Shown one piece after another: positions 45,178 through 57,535 of a DNA stretch of 64,000 nt. Origin of the DNA: Ceraceosorus guamensis (Eukaryota; Basidiomycota; Exobasidiomycetes; Ceraceosorales; Ceraceosoraceae); the NCBI RefSeq assembly GCF_003144195.1, contig NW_020290017.1:62001-126000 (forward strand), read 5' to 3'. Under the pieces are notes generated by a model that saw only the letters and a list, made by a program, of their open reading frames with translations, did not search any database and had not been told where the DNA came from. Each line of letters opens with the position of its first letter. Position 1 is the first letter of the stretch. The position numbers and the translations under genes were made by a program.

Positions 45178-47287
45178 CTTGAAAGTGGGTGAGGCGAAGA
45201 AGATTGGCGGGCAGGTGCGCACAGCGCACGCTGGTGACACTAAGATGCGTGCCCCTAGTCAACGTGCCAATTCCAGCAGGATTTGTTGCACGGCAAAGGG
45301 TCGGTTTGAATAGTGCGACTCGATGTGTGGGTAACGCAGGTCCTTCTTTTGGAGCGAGACGGCCAGTTGAAAGCCAGCGCTGACTGTGCCCGCAAGCGAA
45401 AGCGATGGCGTAGTGACAGCGGATGATGTCACAGAGGGTTCTTGTAGTTGCTAAGAGGAGAACTTCGCGTGTGTTTGTCTATTTGGGGTACGGTGAGGGA
45501 GCGTGAGGATGCGATCAGCGTTAATGCGGGAAGGAGTCAAGGTCAAAGTCTGGCCGACCAAGGAGGGCTCGTTTCACGATTGAGATTGGGTGCGCTGCAT
45601 GAGAGAATCACGAATAGTGGATCGAAACGCCCAGTCGAAAGTGATGACCAGGCGTCCAAGGGCGGATGAGGCATCAGCACCCATGCCGTGCTCACAAGAG
45701 GCTGAGCCATGCAGGATAGAAGCAGCATGCATGTATGTATAGTAATTGAATGTGTACAGGGCACTTCAAGACTGTTGTGTGTATGCATGCAAGCATGTAT
45801 AGAGGGGCCATCGGCGCCTCGGCTCTTCATCATGCAGCACGGGTTTATGCATGCATGCAGGCACAAACCGGCTTCTTCATTTGACAGCAGTTGGCAGGAG
45901 GTCGAGGGCGACCGCGGCGCTGCTCAACGCGCGAATTGTAGCTAGGGCGAGCGCTTTGGTTCAACTATACCGTACATATATATAGCAAAGCTGCGTTGTC
46001 GAGCGCAAGCATGTGAGCAGCACAGGCAAGGCGCGGCTTTGCGCCGCCAGCACGCAGCCTCAAGCAGCTGATGGGACTTCGATCAAGACCCTCTCTGGCC
46101 TTGTGTTTGGCTGGCCACCTCGCGCCTCCATGCACATACAGCCGAATCACTTAATTGGGTGTGCCTCACCCTATAATAGCTGCATCTGATCAGCAGGCTC
46201 GCGATGTGGCTGAAATTGCGAACCTCGAACAAACACTCAGGCAACACGGCGCCGCGCGTATACCTATACCGTACCTGCTGGCGTCTTTGCACGGCCATGC
46301 TTGTCCAGATCAGACCAAGCTTGTAGGCAGGTAGGCTATTCTTGATTCTCGGACATCGAGTCACATCGAGCTCCAAATCGACGTTGAAATTCGATTCGGG
46401 GCGCTATGCCCCCCGCCCTCGCTCCGGCCGTGAGGGCCAACAAAATCACTGCTCTCGCAGTCAGGATCACAACAGTCTTTGAGTCAAGATCGAGTCTTGT
46501 CGCAATCTTCGAAGCCTTTAATTGAATCTGGGTGTCAAAGATAAACGCAACAGAATTAAGAGGCTGCGTTGATTGAATCGACCATTCGCTGATCTTTAAT
46601 CACGAATGATCTACGTCGATTTGATATTAATTGGTTTCGCCCCTTCGACCTTCGGTAACTGCGCTTCCCAGCCGCGCGAACAGGCATGGAGAAACTTGAC
46701 GGGCTGCATACATGCAACGATCACGAGTCTCAAAGTCATCGATGGCGCGGCGCCATGTTAACACTGTTGCGCGCCCGCGGGAGCTTTCCTATTCGGAATA
46801 CCACGGCTTGCTGCACCATCAGAGCCAAGAGTGAAACTGTCAGTCACGAGTGGCCCCAGCATCCAGCATTGCGCCAAGATCAGCAGTCTGGCACATGGCG
46901 GGGCGATTCGCCTTCCAGCTTCGCGCGCTGCTGCTGCTGGTCACAGGCGCAGTGCGCTAATGCACAACGGCGCAATTGATTGAGAGGAGCGGGTCTAGCG
47001 TACTTAGACTGAGTGCTTGGCATACTCACACTCTGCGTGACTGTACGCTCTGCGACTGACCGCTTAGCAGTCCCTTAAGTTTCCGTTCGTGAGGTTGGGA
47101 AGCAGCTTGACGCATTGAAGAATCGCCAAGTCACCACGATGGGTTCGTTCTGTAGTACTCAGCAGAAATTCGGTCTACAGCAACCGATCAGAGACCGGAG
47201 AAAGTAGCCTGTACCCGCTGATATTCGGGGAAGATCGATCATGGGTGTGCTTGCGCGTGCGCAGCAACGCTGCATGTCCTCAAATGG
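45178..47287. other. gene-free region
   Basis: 2.1 kb with no supported gene. It holds TGCATGCA-type palindromes at about 45783 and 45846-45858, TATATATA at about 45976, and an inverted-looking CCGTAC pair near 45970 and 46270. One motif variant, TAATCACGAATGATC, lies near 46600. Confidence 0.45.
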
Positions 47288-50200
47288 TCACATGACGCCG
47301 CAATCTCCTTCCACTGCCTCGCCATCGGCATTTATCTGCCGTAGATGCTGACAACGAGAACGAGAACGAGATAGGCGAGCTGCATGAGCGAGGTCGGCAG
47401 ATCTATATTTGTGGCGTGCGTGTCCACTCACACCACCAAGCATGGCTAGCAGACCTCCTGGATAAGATCCGGAGCGCCTGCGAAGCGATCCATGAGCAGA
47501 TCAAGACATCAGTCAGGGGACCTCGCGGCACACAAGCGCAGCTGAGGGACTCACCCTTCTGTCTCGGCCTCATTGGCTTCCGCGAGCCCCTCCACATGCT
47601 CCCTCGACTCTCGGTACACCCCTCCGTCGACGCCATTCGCATAGGAGGTGGCACTAATGAGTTTGATCTCATCGTCGATGCCAGAGACGGCAATGACAGG
47701 CAAAGTCGGATGGGGAACCATGACGTTGACCACATGGCTATCTCCACAGATCACAGCTTTGAGCTGTGTGCTGGCCGGATCGTAGAGGTATAGGCGCCCG
47801 TCATCCGAGCCCGATGCGATATACGGCCCGACAAAGTTGACGTCTTTGACTGACGAACAGAATGGGGAGTAAGATCATTAGAGTTTTGATCGCAGCAGGT
47901 CAGAGGAGCAGTAACGCACCTGTCTCCCGGTTGATGTGGCCCTGATATCGCGCGCGCGGGTACACCATCGGCGCTTCATCGAATTTGCTGCTATCCGAAA
48001 CGGGTCGCGTGGGAAACACGAGAGAGTCCCCGTCCTCGTCTTCCTCCTCTTGCTCCTCATACATGTCCAACATGTCAGAATCCCCATCCTCCATATCCTC
48101 ATCGTCGTCGTCCAAGCCACCATTACCACCGTATGCAGTGCTTTCGACCTCGTCATCGTCGTCTCGCTGCTCAAACTCAGCAAAGAACTCGTTGGCGTCA
48201 TCGCCCTCGTCGACTGCGCTCGGCAGGAGGTTCCTGCTTCGGGTGAGATGCGCCAGATTGAGGTGTGCCTCTGCAAAAGGGAAAGCCGGCGGCCGTGCGA
48301 GCTCTTCGTGCAAGTCTTCGTCTTCATCCGGCCCGTCCCATGTAGCGAAAGCTGGGCCTGTTCGAGGCTGAACGTCGGACTCTCCTCTTATCTCTGGTCG
48401 TGGTACAGCCTCTCTCCAACTCGCGACGCCATCTTCAGGAGGGTCTTCCCAGCTGTCTGCGCGATTCCAAATCTGCTGTCGAGATTGGTGCTGTGAAGGG
48501 TTTGAACCGAAGGCATGGGGCGCGTGAGACTGTCCAGAATTGCTCGTCCACTGCCAGCTCTGCTCGGCAGCTTGAGGTGCAACAGTACTGATCGAAGGAT
48601 CCTCATCCGAGCTTAGATCACTTTGCCCCGAAAGTCGCATCCGATCAGTAAACTCGAAGCACTTGCTGCCCCAAAACGCCCGTAGCACACTTTCCGCCTC
48701 GTCGAAGAGGACTTCCAGAAATTTGTGAAATGTGGGGATATCAGGAGTGTTCCTAGCCTTGTCATCATCGACCAGACCTTCGAGGAGCAGAAGAAGATTA
48801 TTTGAGACATCCATGCCGGGCTCGACATCGTCTTCATCCTGGTCCTCCCCATCATCGTCGCTCGATCTTGCGTTTTGGAGCAGCTCCTTCGCTCGTACAG
48901 CTGTCTCCAAGTACCGGCTTCTTCCCTGCACGAAGGTCTCTGTTGCAGCTGGCTCGTCCAATCGCTGAAACAGAAGCAGAGTCTCACAGACGCATAAAGG
49001 GAGAGTTTCCGAAGAGTCGTGTTGCATAGCTTTGTACCTTTCGACGTAAGCGGTTGCCTCTGCTTGTCGGCCCTCGCTGAGCGTCCGTCGCGGAAATAGC
49101 AGACCGACGATCGCTGATCGTATGTTCCTTGGCAGAGGCAAAGCTTTCTTGGCAGCCACCAGACGCCTGAACCGCTCGACTGTGTGGTTGTCATCCAATG
49201 TTCCGCTGCTATGAATCTTCTGCGTAGACGTTCTGACTTCGCTCGCTCTATTACGCTCCTGCTCCCGCACCACCCATTGGCTGGCTTCGGGATGATGCAT
49301 CTCTTCTGGCTCGTCGTACAGATTGAATCTACAGCCCGAACACAGAGTGTCAGACTTCGCACCGCACGAAAAGCATTGTAGAGAAAGCTCACCGATAAAT
49401 GGTCGAGTCGGTATCCGAATAAGAAAGGAGCAGCTGCACAATACATAACAAGTCAGCCCAACGTTGACCCCCATCCCATTGGAGCAGTGCTCGCTTCACT
49501 CCTTCACTCACTTCTCGACCCGTCGATTCTTCAATCTTAGCTGCAGTGATGTGCGCCCTTCCAAACGCGGATTTGACCGGCTCACCAGAATCCCACTGTC
49601 GTTGGGGTCTGCCGAAACGCCTGACGCACTGCGTAAGCGCATCACGCTCAGGCTCCGGGGTTGATTCACCCCATTCCCGTTTCAGTAGGCGGGGGAGCAT
49701 TCTTCGATCATGAAGATAAGCGTGGGCGGACGTGCCTGCTACAACGAACAGCCAAGGCTCCACCTTGCTGACGCTGAGGCTGTACAGCTCCATCGAATGT
49801 CGTACTAGAGGCGAAGGGCACGTCGAGCTCGACAGTGCGAATGATTGGCTCGAGCTACGACCTCGCTCGCTGCACGTGTGATTGACCCGGAGATCCGTCT
49901 GGCGCACTTCACCATCCTCTGCGCAGCTTAGGAAAACATCGGGACTATTCTCTGTGCTGATGCGTTTGACCCGCGCGCTGTGACAGCGGAGAACGCGCGT
50001 GCACACGCCTCCACCTCGAGGCCAGACCATCACTTCTCGATTGTCGTGCTCGTACTGCCTCTTGGTAATGGCGTGAGACAAAATCTTGGCATCAGACTGC
50101 GCCAGGTCGAACACTCTCATTTCGGAGTCACCAGCTGCGGTGAACAATCTGCTAGGAAGAGTTGGTGCAAATTTGACAGAAAAGACTGCAAGGGTGGTAG

Positions 50201-50918
50201 AATGGTCAGGCAGCTGAGCTGCGAGTGGACCCGATTCGCGCGATGCGACCGAAGCCACTCACTGTTCGCTCGATGTCCCTGGTCCAGCGTGTCAAACAAT
50301 CTCGGTAAGCTTGCTGGATGAACACTCGAAGCCCAGGCAAAAGACACCCACAGTCTCCACCACACCACTTAGACCAAAGCCTAGATCAGGCGCAGGCCAC
50401 TGCTCCGCAGCTTTCGCTTCTGCAATCTCCTCGTTCAGCTCATCGAGCAGGTTATCTCCAGCTACACCAATGCCGCTGTTGACGCCCCATATTCCTCCAG
50501 TGCGGCGCGATTGAGGGCCACTTCGAGTGTTTGGTGGTTTACGATGCACGTGCTCGGCTCTCGGATGCGCGGCATCTGTTCCGAGCCTCCAAAGACAGAC
50601 GGTCTTGTCATCAGAGCCGCTGGCCAGAGTGCTTCCATCGGATGACCAAGCCAGAGCATTGACACATCCTGTGTGGCCTATGTGCTCTCTGGCTGGGGTG
50701 AGACCGCCGAGTACGTCGATACGGTCCAGCGAGCCGATGGTAGACGGGCTCCATTGAGACACTCGCCTGAGCTTCGCGCTCGATGCGACTGTGGGCAGCA
50801 CGCCGTTGGTACGATGAGAATAAAAGCCCGGTGTGAACGTTTTCGGAGATGCATAAGCTAGTCGCAGCGTGGATGGTCCAGCCTCGTGCGACCTGTCAGA
50901 TGGGCAGTAGGTGTTCAT
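47288..50918 (-). CDS. DCAF6/WDTC1-like WD40 protein (CUL4 substrate receptor type)
   Basis: At least six exons. Firm boundaries: start ATG 50918; exons 49393-50185, 47920-49328, 47555-47849. The first exon is broken by one short intron between about 50290 and 50350 whose donor is ambiguous. The last exon starts at 47477, and its end (stop 47288-47290) is tentative. WD repeats seen: GHTGCVNALAWSSDGSTLAS (81 on) ending KTVCLW; GHRANIFSVKFAPTLPSR with AGDSEMRVFDL; CHSARVKRISTE with FLSCAEDGEVRQTDLR; SYSDTDSTIYRFNLYD; and the late signature RYQGHINRETVKDVNF with SGSDDGRLYIYDP. A long acidic insertion (DDDDEDMEDGD) lies between the early and late blades. This split propeller is typical of DCAF6/DCAF8/WDTC1, receptors for DDB1-CUL4 ubiquitin ligases; the ligase role is family-based inference. 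Confidence 0.85.
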
Positions 50919-51886
50919 GTCGATGGCAGCTTAAGCGTCAACGAGCAGGTTGCGAGCTTTCCAGAATGGCGTCTCGACAAGCGCGATTGGCGCTGCGAGC
51001 TGCTTCAGCGGATATGCCTCAAGGGAATCTGAGGCAAGGCCATACGAGGTCAAGAGTTACAGATGCCAAGTGCGCAATACGGTGTGCCTTGATGAAGAGG
51101 TCAGTTGACTAGTGACTCAGCATAGCATTCATCGGGGTGTATCGTGAATCGTGAATGCAGCGCAATTCGCGTGTAGCTCCCTCATCAGCAGCCAGGGTCG
51201 CCTGCAGCAACCAGTCATGCATATACTCATCAAACTCAAGACTGTGTAGGCGCGCCACCCCGCACAGACCCTCTCGCGCTCAGTCTTCAATGACCCAATT
51301 ACGAAGAACCCTTAGTTGACCTCAATCTTGAATCCCCTCTGAGGATCACGTGATAGAGCACTCTTAAAAGTCAAATCTCTCTGTTTTTATTCAACTGTCT
51401 GAAGAACCACTTTCGTAATGACGCGCCCGGCGATATTTATTAATCACGAATAAGAGTCGCAAATCTTGAGCATCACGAACCGCACGGCGAAGACCTGAAC
51501 ATCTTCCCGATCGTCATCTTTCGCCCTTTCGGCCCTTGGGCGACTACACAAGCACAATCGACTGCTCCACCCGAGCTGCCGTTGATCTGCGCTCTCGCGC
51601 TGATCCGCCTCGATATCAACGCTGCTGCACGTCCGAGGTGCCACGAATAAGTGGCGCCTGTGCAGCTATCCAAGTCCGAAGTCGCATTCAGAGCATCATC
51701 AGAGCGACTCTCAGACTCTCACGATACATGGTAGCTACACTGTGCTCGCTTGGGATCTCATTCGAAAAGGCGCAACTTTGCGCTGCCCATCGCTAGCGGG
51801 CGGGAAGTCGCTCTAGCAGAGCCACAAGCAGGCCACACGAACGACAATCTGTGGTCTTCTTACCGCAACGCACGTGTGTGGTCACC
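50919..51886. other. divergent promoter region
   Basis: 0.97 kb between divergent genes. It contains ATCGTGAATCGTGAAT at 51141-51156 and TTAATCACGAATAA near 51441. The plus-strand gene has the Kozak context GTCACCATGG. No gene seen. Confidence 0.55.
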
Positions 51887-54800
51887 ATGGCCCCCTTTTA
51901 CGGCTACTATGGAGCGCCACCGCCAAGACCCTCGACGTATCGCGGGCGGTATGGACTGCATCCTCCTCCTCCTCCTCGCTCTCGACCTCGATCCCCAGAC
52001 TCAGTAGCAGCTGCCCGGAGAGAGAGAGCAGCTGCACCCGTTCCATCGCGAAGTAGGCACGACGCAGATGTCAGCACGGTCTCCGACTACCAGTCAGGCA
52101 GAGGGTCTGGAAGTAGCAGTAGACGCAGAGACTATAGCGCGAGTACCTATCGTCCTTCACCCGCAGCATCCACCAGCAACGCTGATCGAGTCAGAGCAAC
52201 AGACTGGAAAGGCAAAGCGCGACTGCAGGATGACGACGACGATGTTGCCAGCAGCGACGGCTACACCAGCAAGGCGAACGGTGACCAAAGGCTGGACCGA
52301 GCGCGCAAAGAGGATGAATGGAGCAGGAGCAGGAGTAGGAGTAGAAGTCAAAGCATCGAATCCTCCTCCCAAAAGCGGGCCCGCAGCCGCAGTGGGAGCA
52401 GCACCTTGCCTCGCTCAGCTATGATCAGCAGAGGTCGCGGAGCGGAGCGGGATCGGTCTTGCGATGACCGCAACAGCGTCCATTCGCGCGTGCACGCCGA
52501 AAAGAAAAGTGCGCACACCTCCAAGCCGAGTGGGGCCGATGCCGGGGCGAAAAAGACGGAGCAGGCGTCGTTAAACAACCATCTCAAGAGCCTCGGCAGT
52601 CGCAATGCAGATGGCAGCTATGAAGGCGTGCCTACAGGCCCTCGAGCCAACAGACAAGCCTCCGCCGTCTTCAACAAGCCTGCGCCTCTACCTGATGCTT
52701 CTAAAAGTAATGCTGAGTGGTCCACGGTCGATAGGCGCTTGCTTACAACTTCACGTGCTGACGGCTTCGGCCTGTCTCGTGAGAGGCCTCGTGAGCGGAA
52801 TCGATCTCGTGATCGCACGAGATATGCCACGCGCGAAGAGGACCGCAGGCCGGACCGCGAACGCGAACGCGACCGCGAAGGGGTCTCAAACAAGCAGGTC
52901 GACGATGGCAGAGACCGTTCTTACCGTCGGTCTGATGAGCGTCTGAGAGGCGCTCGATCACGTAGTCGCAGCCCAAATGTCAGCAGGCAGCATGGCACTA
53001 CTCGGCAGAAGGATGAAAGGGATCAGCGAGAGCGTCACTCTCGATCGCGATCTCCCAGGCGGCCGCAAACGTCTCAGAAAGAACTCGACCCCAGAGCCAA
53101 GAATGTCCGCTCGACTTCAAGCGCTGCAGGCATCGAGAACTTGGATAAAATCCGCAATGCTGGCCAAGATGCAACCAGCAAGGGCAAAGGCACCAATGGG
53201 TGAGTTACTTGTATCTTTACTTTCGCGCTGCGACTACGCGAACGCCCGGGGGTATCACCCTAACAGGCACCTCTGCGAGTGCCTCCTGAGCGCCAGGGCA
53301 TCGCGAGCTTAGACATACTGAATTCTGCGCAGCTCGGCTCTTGACGTTTTTTCGCGCCCTTCTCGTGCGCCGCCGCCCGCCCCGCGAGCAAATTCGATCG
53401 GAGCACTTTCCTATGGCTCAGGCTCACCCCGCCGGTCCCATAGCCCCGAAATCTCTCACGTCGGCAACGTTCGCGTAGAGTCCGGCAATGGACCACTGCC
53501 TGACACCACCAGCAACGAGCCGGCAATGGAGGGGATGCCGAAGGCCACTCCAGCGGCTCACCGCGAGCGAAACAAATCATCCAGCACCGAATCTGGCGCC
53601 ATTTCCGAGACGCCTTCGTCGCTAGCACATAGGCAGCTTCTTCCTGCAAGAAGCCCTGCCATCTCCTCTTCGTCTTCTGAAGCGCGATTATTGGCTCGCA
53701 AGAGCGTATCCCCGGAGGCTAGGCATGCTGTCCTTCAAAGCAGCGATGACACTGGCGATGCTCAATGTCCGCCTCGCAGAGGTGGTTGGACGGTAATCTC
53801 GCGAGGAAAGCCGACTTCTGCCCCTCTGGAATCAGTGCAGGTCAGTGAAGCCGGAGAAGGGGAGCGCATAATAGACGTGTCCGGACGAGCTCCTACAATC
53901 GCAGTAGAACCAGGGCAGACCGAGGAACCGCGGTCGCCCGGTCCCAAAGCTTTCACGCCATCTCCTGAGCCGGACATGTCGAGCTTGGCTGCGCAACCAG
54001 CCCGTGGTTTTCCGGACGAGACGTATACACGTATCAATCAGGTCGGAGAAGGCACGTACGGACAGGTCTTCAAGGCACGTGCGGAGAGATCTGGAGCCTT
54101 GGTCGCTCTGAAAAAGATTCGCATGGAGGCAGAAAAGGACGGGTTCCCCGTCACGGCAATGAGGGAGATCAAGCTACTTCAGCACCTGCGACATCCGAAC
54201 GTGGTCAGGTTGCACGAGATGATGGTGTCCAAAGGTGAGTGTGCGTTCAGGAGCTTCGTGCGCTGAGTCCGACCCCTGACTCGACCGCCACCCGCTATAT
54301 ATGACCCAGGATCAATCTATCTGGTCTTCGAATACATGGAGCACGACCTAAATGGAGTGCTTCAACATCCGTCGATCGAGTTCAGCGCCGCACACCTGAA
54401 GTCGTTGTCTCGTCAATTCCTGCGAGGGCTCGAATACTTGCACAAGAAATCGGTGCTACACAGAGACATCAAAGGCTCCAACATTCTCCTCTCCAACCAC
54501 GGTATCTTGAAGCTGGCGGATTTTGGCCTGGCTAGATTCTATGCCAAAAGGCGGGCAGACGATTATACGAATCGCGTGGTGACGGTGTGGTACAAGCCGC
54601 CTGAGCTCCTGTTCGGTGCTACGCGATACGGACCGGAGATCGACATGTGGGGAGCAGGCTGCATCTTTCTAGAGCTTTTCACCAGGCGTCCTGTGCTGCC
54701 CGGCAACAGCGAGATCCATCAAGTGCAGGTCATTTACGACACCTTTGGTGCTCTGGTGCCACCGAGCGAGTGGCCTGAAGTGGAAGCGCTACCTTGGTAC

Positions 54801-55337
54801 GATTTTGTCAAGCCCGTTACTAGTCTAGATCAGCACGGCAGCGAGCCACTGGCCTCCGAGGTCGAAGAGCCAACCACGTCGCCCGGAGCAGCACAAGACG
54901 CCAGTCTCAATCCTCGCTTAGGACTGCAAGCCCGCGAGAAACGCTTTCGGAAAATGTTCAGCAAGTGAGTGTCTTGAGGGTCGAGAATGACTTTCAAACC
55001 CAGCTTACCGCCCGACGCTTTCTGCTTCGATGTTTGCAAGGTGGCTCTCGCCTGCCGCACTCTCCGTGGCGTGGGCTTTGCTCGCGTACAACCCTGCCAG
55101 ACGAGCGACAGCCAGTCAAGCGCTCAGCATGCCCTACTTCACGCACGAGCTTCCAAAGCCAGAAGTCCCAGCTGGGTGAGTCCCTCAATGATGCGATGAG
55201 CTGCGACACTGGCCGCACGCCTTGAAATCTCATCATCGCTTCTGCTGTCTTCTGCTTCCTCGTGCAGCTTACTCACTGCCGTCGAGGGAGAATGGCACGA
55301 ATTTGAGAGTCGACGCGCTCGAAAGGCGCGCGGATGA
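51887..55337 (+). CDS. CTK1: CTK1/CDK12-type CTD kinase with RS-rich N-terminus
   Basis: Five exons encode 1024 residues: 51887-53199, 53333-54234, 54310-54964, 55041-55175, 55268-55337. Residues 1 to about 650 are disordered and dense in Arg-Ser and Arg-Glu dipeptides (RSRSRSRSQS, RDRTRYATREED), as in metazoan CDK12 and unlike yeast Ctk1. The kinase domain begins about residue 667: GEGTYG loop (676), VALKK lysine (698), PVTAMRE helix equivalent to PITAIRE (710), HRD at 789-791, DFGLA (809), and T-loop DYTNRVVTVWYKPPE with the likely activating Thr825. It continues to KWLSPAALSVAWALLAYNPA and the final EWHEFESRRARK. Expected role: with a cyclin K/Ctk2 partner it phosphorylates Ser2 of the RNA polymerase II tail. 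An extra segment of about 37 residues (908-945) interrupts the C-lobe before KRFRKMF. Confidence 0.93.
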
Positions 55338-55583
55338 TGCACTGGTCGGCTTCGTTGGCGTCCAACACCAGAGATTGTTTGAGTCTCGGCTCGCCGCGAC
55401 AAGGCAGATCGATGAGACGTGTAATTATTAGGAGTCCATCACACATGAGCAAGACATCGCATGTCTGGGTGCAGACTCGCGCGAGCAAGGGTGAACGATT
55501 TATGATTGCGGAAGAGAATACTCAATGTTCGTGTTCCATGATTGAGATTGGCCAGGCAGAGCCGGCCGAGTTCTTTGAAGGTC

Positions 55584-57535
55584 TCATGCTGCACTCGATG
55601 CTGGCGCTGCATCGCTCTCGGCTTGATCGGCGTCGGCAGGTGCACCAGACAGAGAAGATTTGGCCAGCGCTGCCAGAGGAGGGTCATCAGCATCGTGTCA
55701 AAATGAGTAGCTTAACGCATCAATGCGTCTACTCACCCTTTTCGACCTTTTCGATGTTCAATTTGGTCTGGGTCGCTTGATTCTGGACAAAGTAAGCCTT
55801 CTTGAGCTTGAGGTTCTCCACCACCCGAGGCAGATCCGCCTGGCTAGTGGGCGGTGGGATCGAGAGGGCGAACAGAGCGCTCAGAGTGCCCAGAGGAACG
55901 TTGAGCTTGCCAGCTGCAGCTGGCGCGCCGCCGTTGGGCTCAGCGTCGTCTGCAGGAGACTCGCCCAGCGCCAAAGGTGTGCCCCTTTTGCCCTTCTTTC
56001 CTTTGCCGCCAGCAAATCCCTTCTTCCCCTTGCCTCCACCCAGCGTGAATGTCTCTTCCTCTTCTTGACCCTTCTTGGTCAGTGCCTGTCCGAATGATGC
56101 ATCGGCTTCGACTTGGCGCACAGACAGCTCTTTGACGCCTGCCAAGTTGGCCTTGGCCGCTTCGTCTTTCGTGGCATTTGCTTCAGCGCCACTGAAGTAC
56201 TGCAGGTTCATGAGGGCCAGGCAAAAAGAATGGGGGAGGAGACGAGGTCGCGTCAGCAGGGAGAATCGAGATGAGGAATGACATGAAAAACTCACGTTGA
56301 TGAGCACATCGCAGTCCTCGATCTCCTGTGCGAAAGCAGGCAAAGAGGCCTCTTCCCGCATTTGCGCCTCGTGCTCTTTGCGCTTAGCTGCATCCTGCGC
56401 CTGTCTCTCCTCTCTGTACTTGGCCGCCTTTCTCTCCCTCTCGGCACTCAGTCGCTGATAGTACACATCATTGGCAGCTCTGAAGGCAGTCTGCCTGTCT
56501 CTGCGCTGAGCGTAAAGCGTGTCGAGCTTCTTGCTGAGGGCGTTGCGTTGATCTAACAACTTGGTGCGCGATCCAGCGCTCGCTTCGACCTTCTTGTTGA
56601 TCTCGTCTAGCTCCGTCTTGATCTCGTCATACCGCTTGCTGACAGCTTTCGAAGCCGGGTCATCCAGCGCGCTTCGCAGCTCATCGGCCCGCTTCCGATC
56701 GGCATCGATGGCCGCTTGTTGAGTCGCGAAAGCCTCAACATTCTTGCGGTCTCGCTTGAGATTGGAAATTTGAGCCAGCGCTTTTTTCTCCTCTACCAGC
56801 TTCATAGAACCACTCTCCACTGATTTCTCGAGCCTCGCGATCTGAGCATCCACCTCTTCGGGTGACTTGAAAGCTGCTTTCGACTTGGCCGCTTGAAGCG
56901 CTTTGATCTGCGAGCGTACAAGCGTACAAGGGTGCAGGTCGAGAATTTTGAGCGCTGTGCTCCACAATGCAGCAAGGATGCAGGCATGAAGGGGCGCAAG
57001 CATGTACGCACTTTTGCACCAACGCCATCCTGGATGGCACGCAAGTCATCCAAAACTTTGCCTCTTGCTCCCTTGTTGCCGGCTTGTTGGCTACGAAGCT
57101 CATCCAGCTCAGCGCGGAGAGCTGCTCTCCTTTGACCTTCTGGCGTGTCCTTGCTAGGCCCCGAGCCCGAAAGTATGGACTTGAGATTGTTCTGCGAGCG
57201 GCAAGGAGAGAGAGAGATGAGTACAGCTGCGAACACTTCTCCCTCCTCGGCTGCCCACTCACAATTTCGGCATGCGCTGCATCGATTTCCTTCTTGATCG
57301 CTTCAAGCTTGGCATTGTTGTCGTCTGGATCCGGCTTGCCTCCTGTCAGCTTTGCGATGTGGACGGCTTCGCTAGTGGCAATTGCATCATCTGCTTGTCC
57401 AGCTGAAGCTTCATTTGCTGCGGCATGCGAAGGCTTGACCTGCTCATCGCTTGACGCTGCCTTCTTTGATTTGGAAGGAGTGGAGCCGTTAGCCTTGGCG
57501 CCGTTCGACACGGGCTTCTTTGTTGAGGTGGACAT
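55584..57535 (-). CDS. BFR1: BFR1-like mRNP/polysome-associated coiled-coil protein
   Basis: Five exons encode 537 residues: 57263-57535, 57012-57191, 56296-56907, 55737-56199, 55584-55669. After a basic/serine N-terminus, the body is a long charged coiled coil (KLEAIKKEIDAAHAEINNLK, VDAQIARLEKSVESGSMKLV, KRYDEIKTELDEINKKVEAS). Then come AFAQEIEDCDVLIN and a Gly/Lys segment (GGGKGKKGFAGGKGKKGKRG). Near the end, KLNVPLGTLSALFALSIPPP and ADLPRVVENLKLKKAYFVQN are conserved. Yeast Bfr1 binds mRNAs with Scp160 on ER polysomes and affects secretion and ploidy. The apparent stop at 55729 lies inside an intron: the GTGAGT donor after VEKVEK-G and an acceptor at 55670 add a 28-residue acidic/alanine tail (ALAKSSLSGAPADADQAESD...). 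It converges with the kinase gene, 246 bp apart. Confidence 0.92.

Noticed and set aside
45178-45240. N-terminal extension of the OPY2-like protein
   Set aside because: It opens only at GTG; ATG at 45177 fits the short uncleaved N-terminus of the family.
48613-49446. 277-residue frame in the WD40 gene
   Set aside because: Alternative-frame shadow of the exon at 47920-49328, which carries the conserved sequence.
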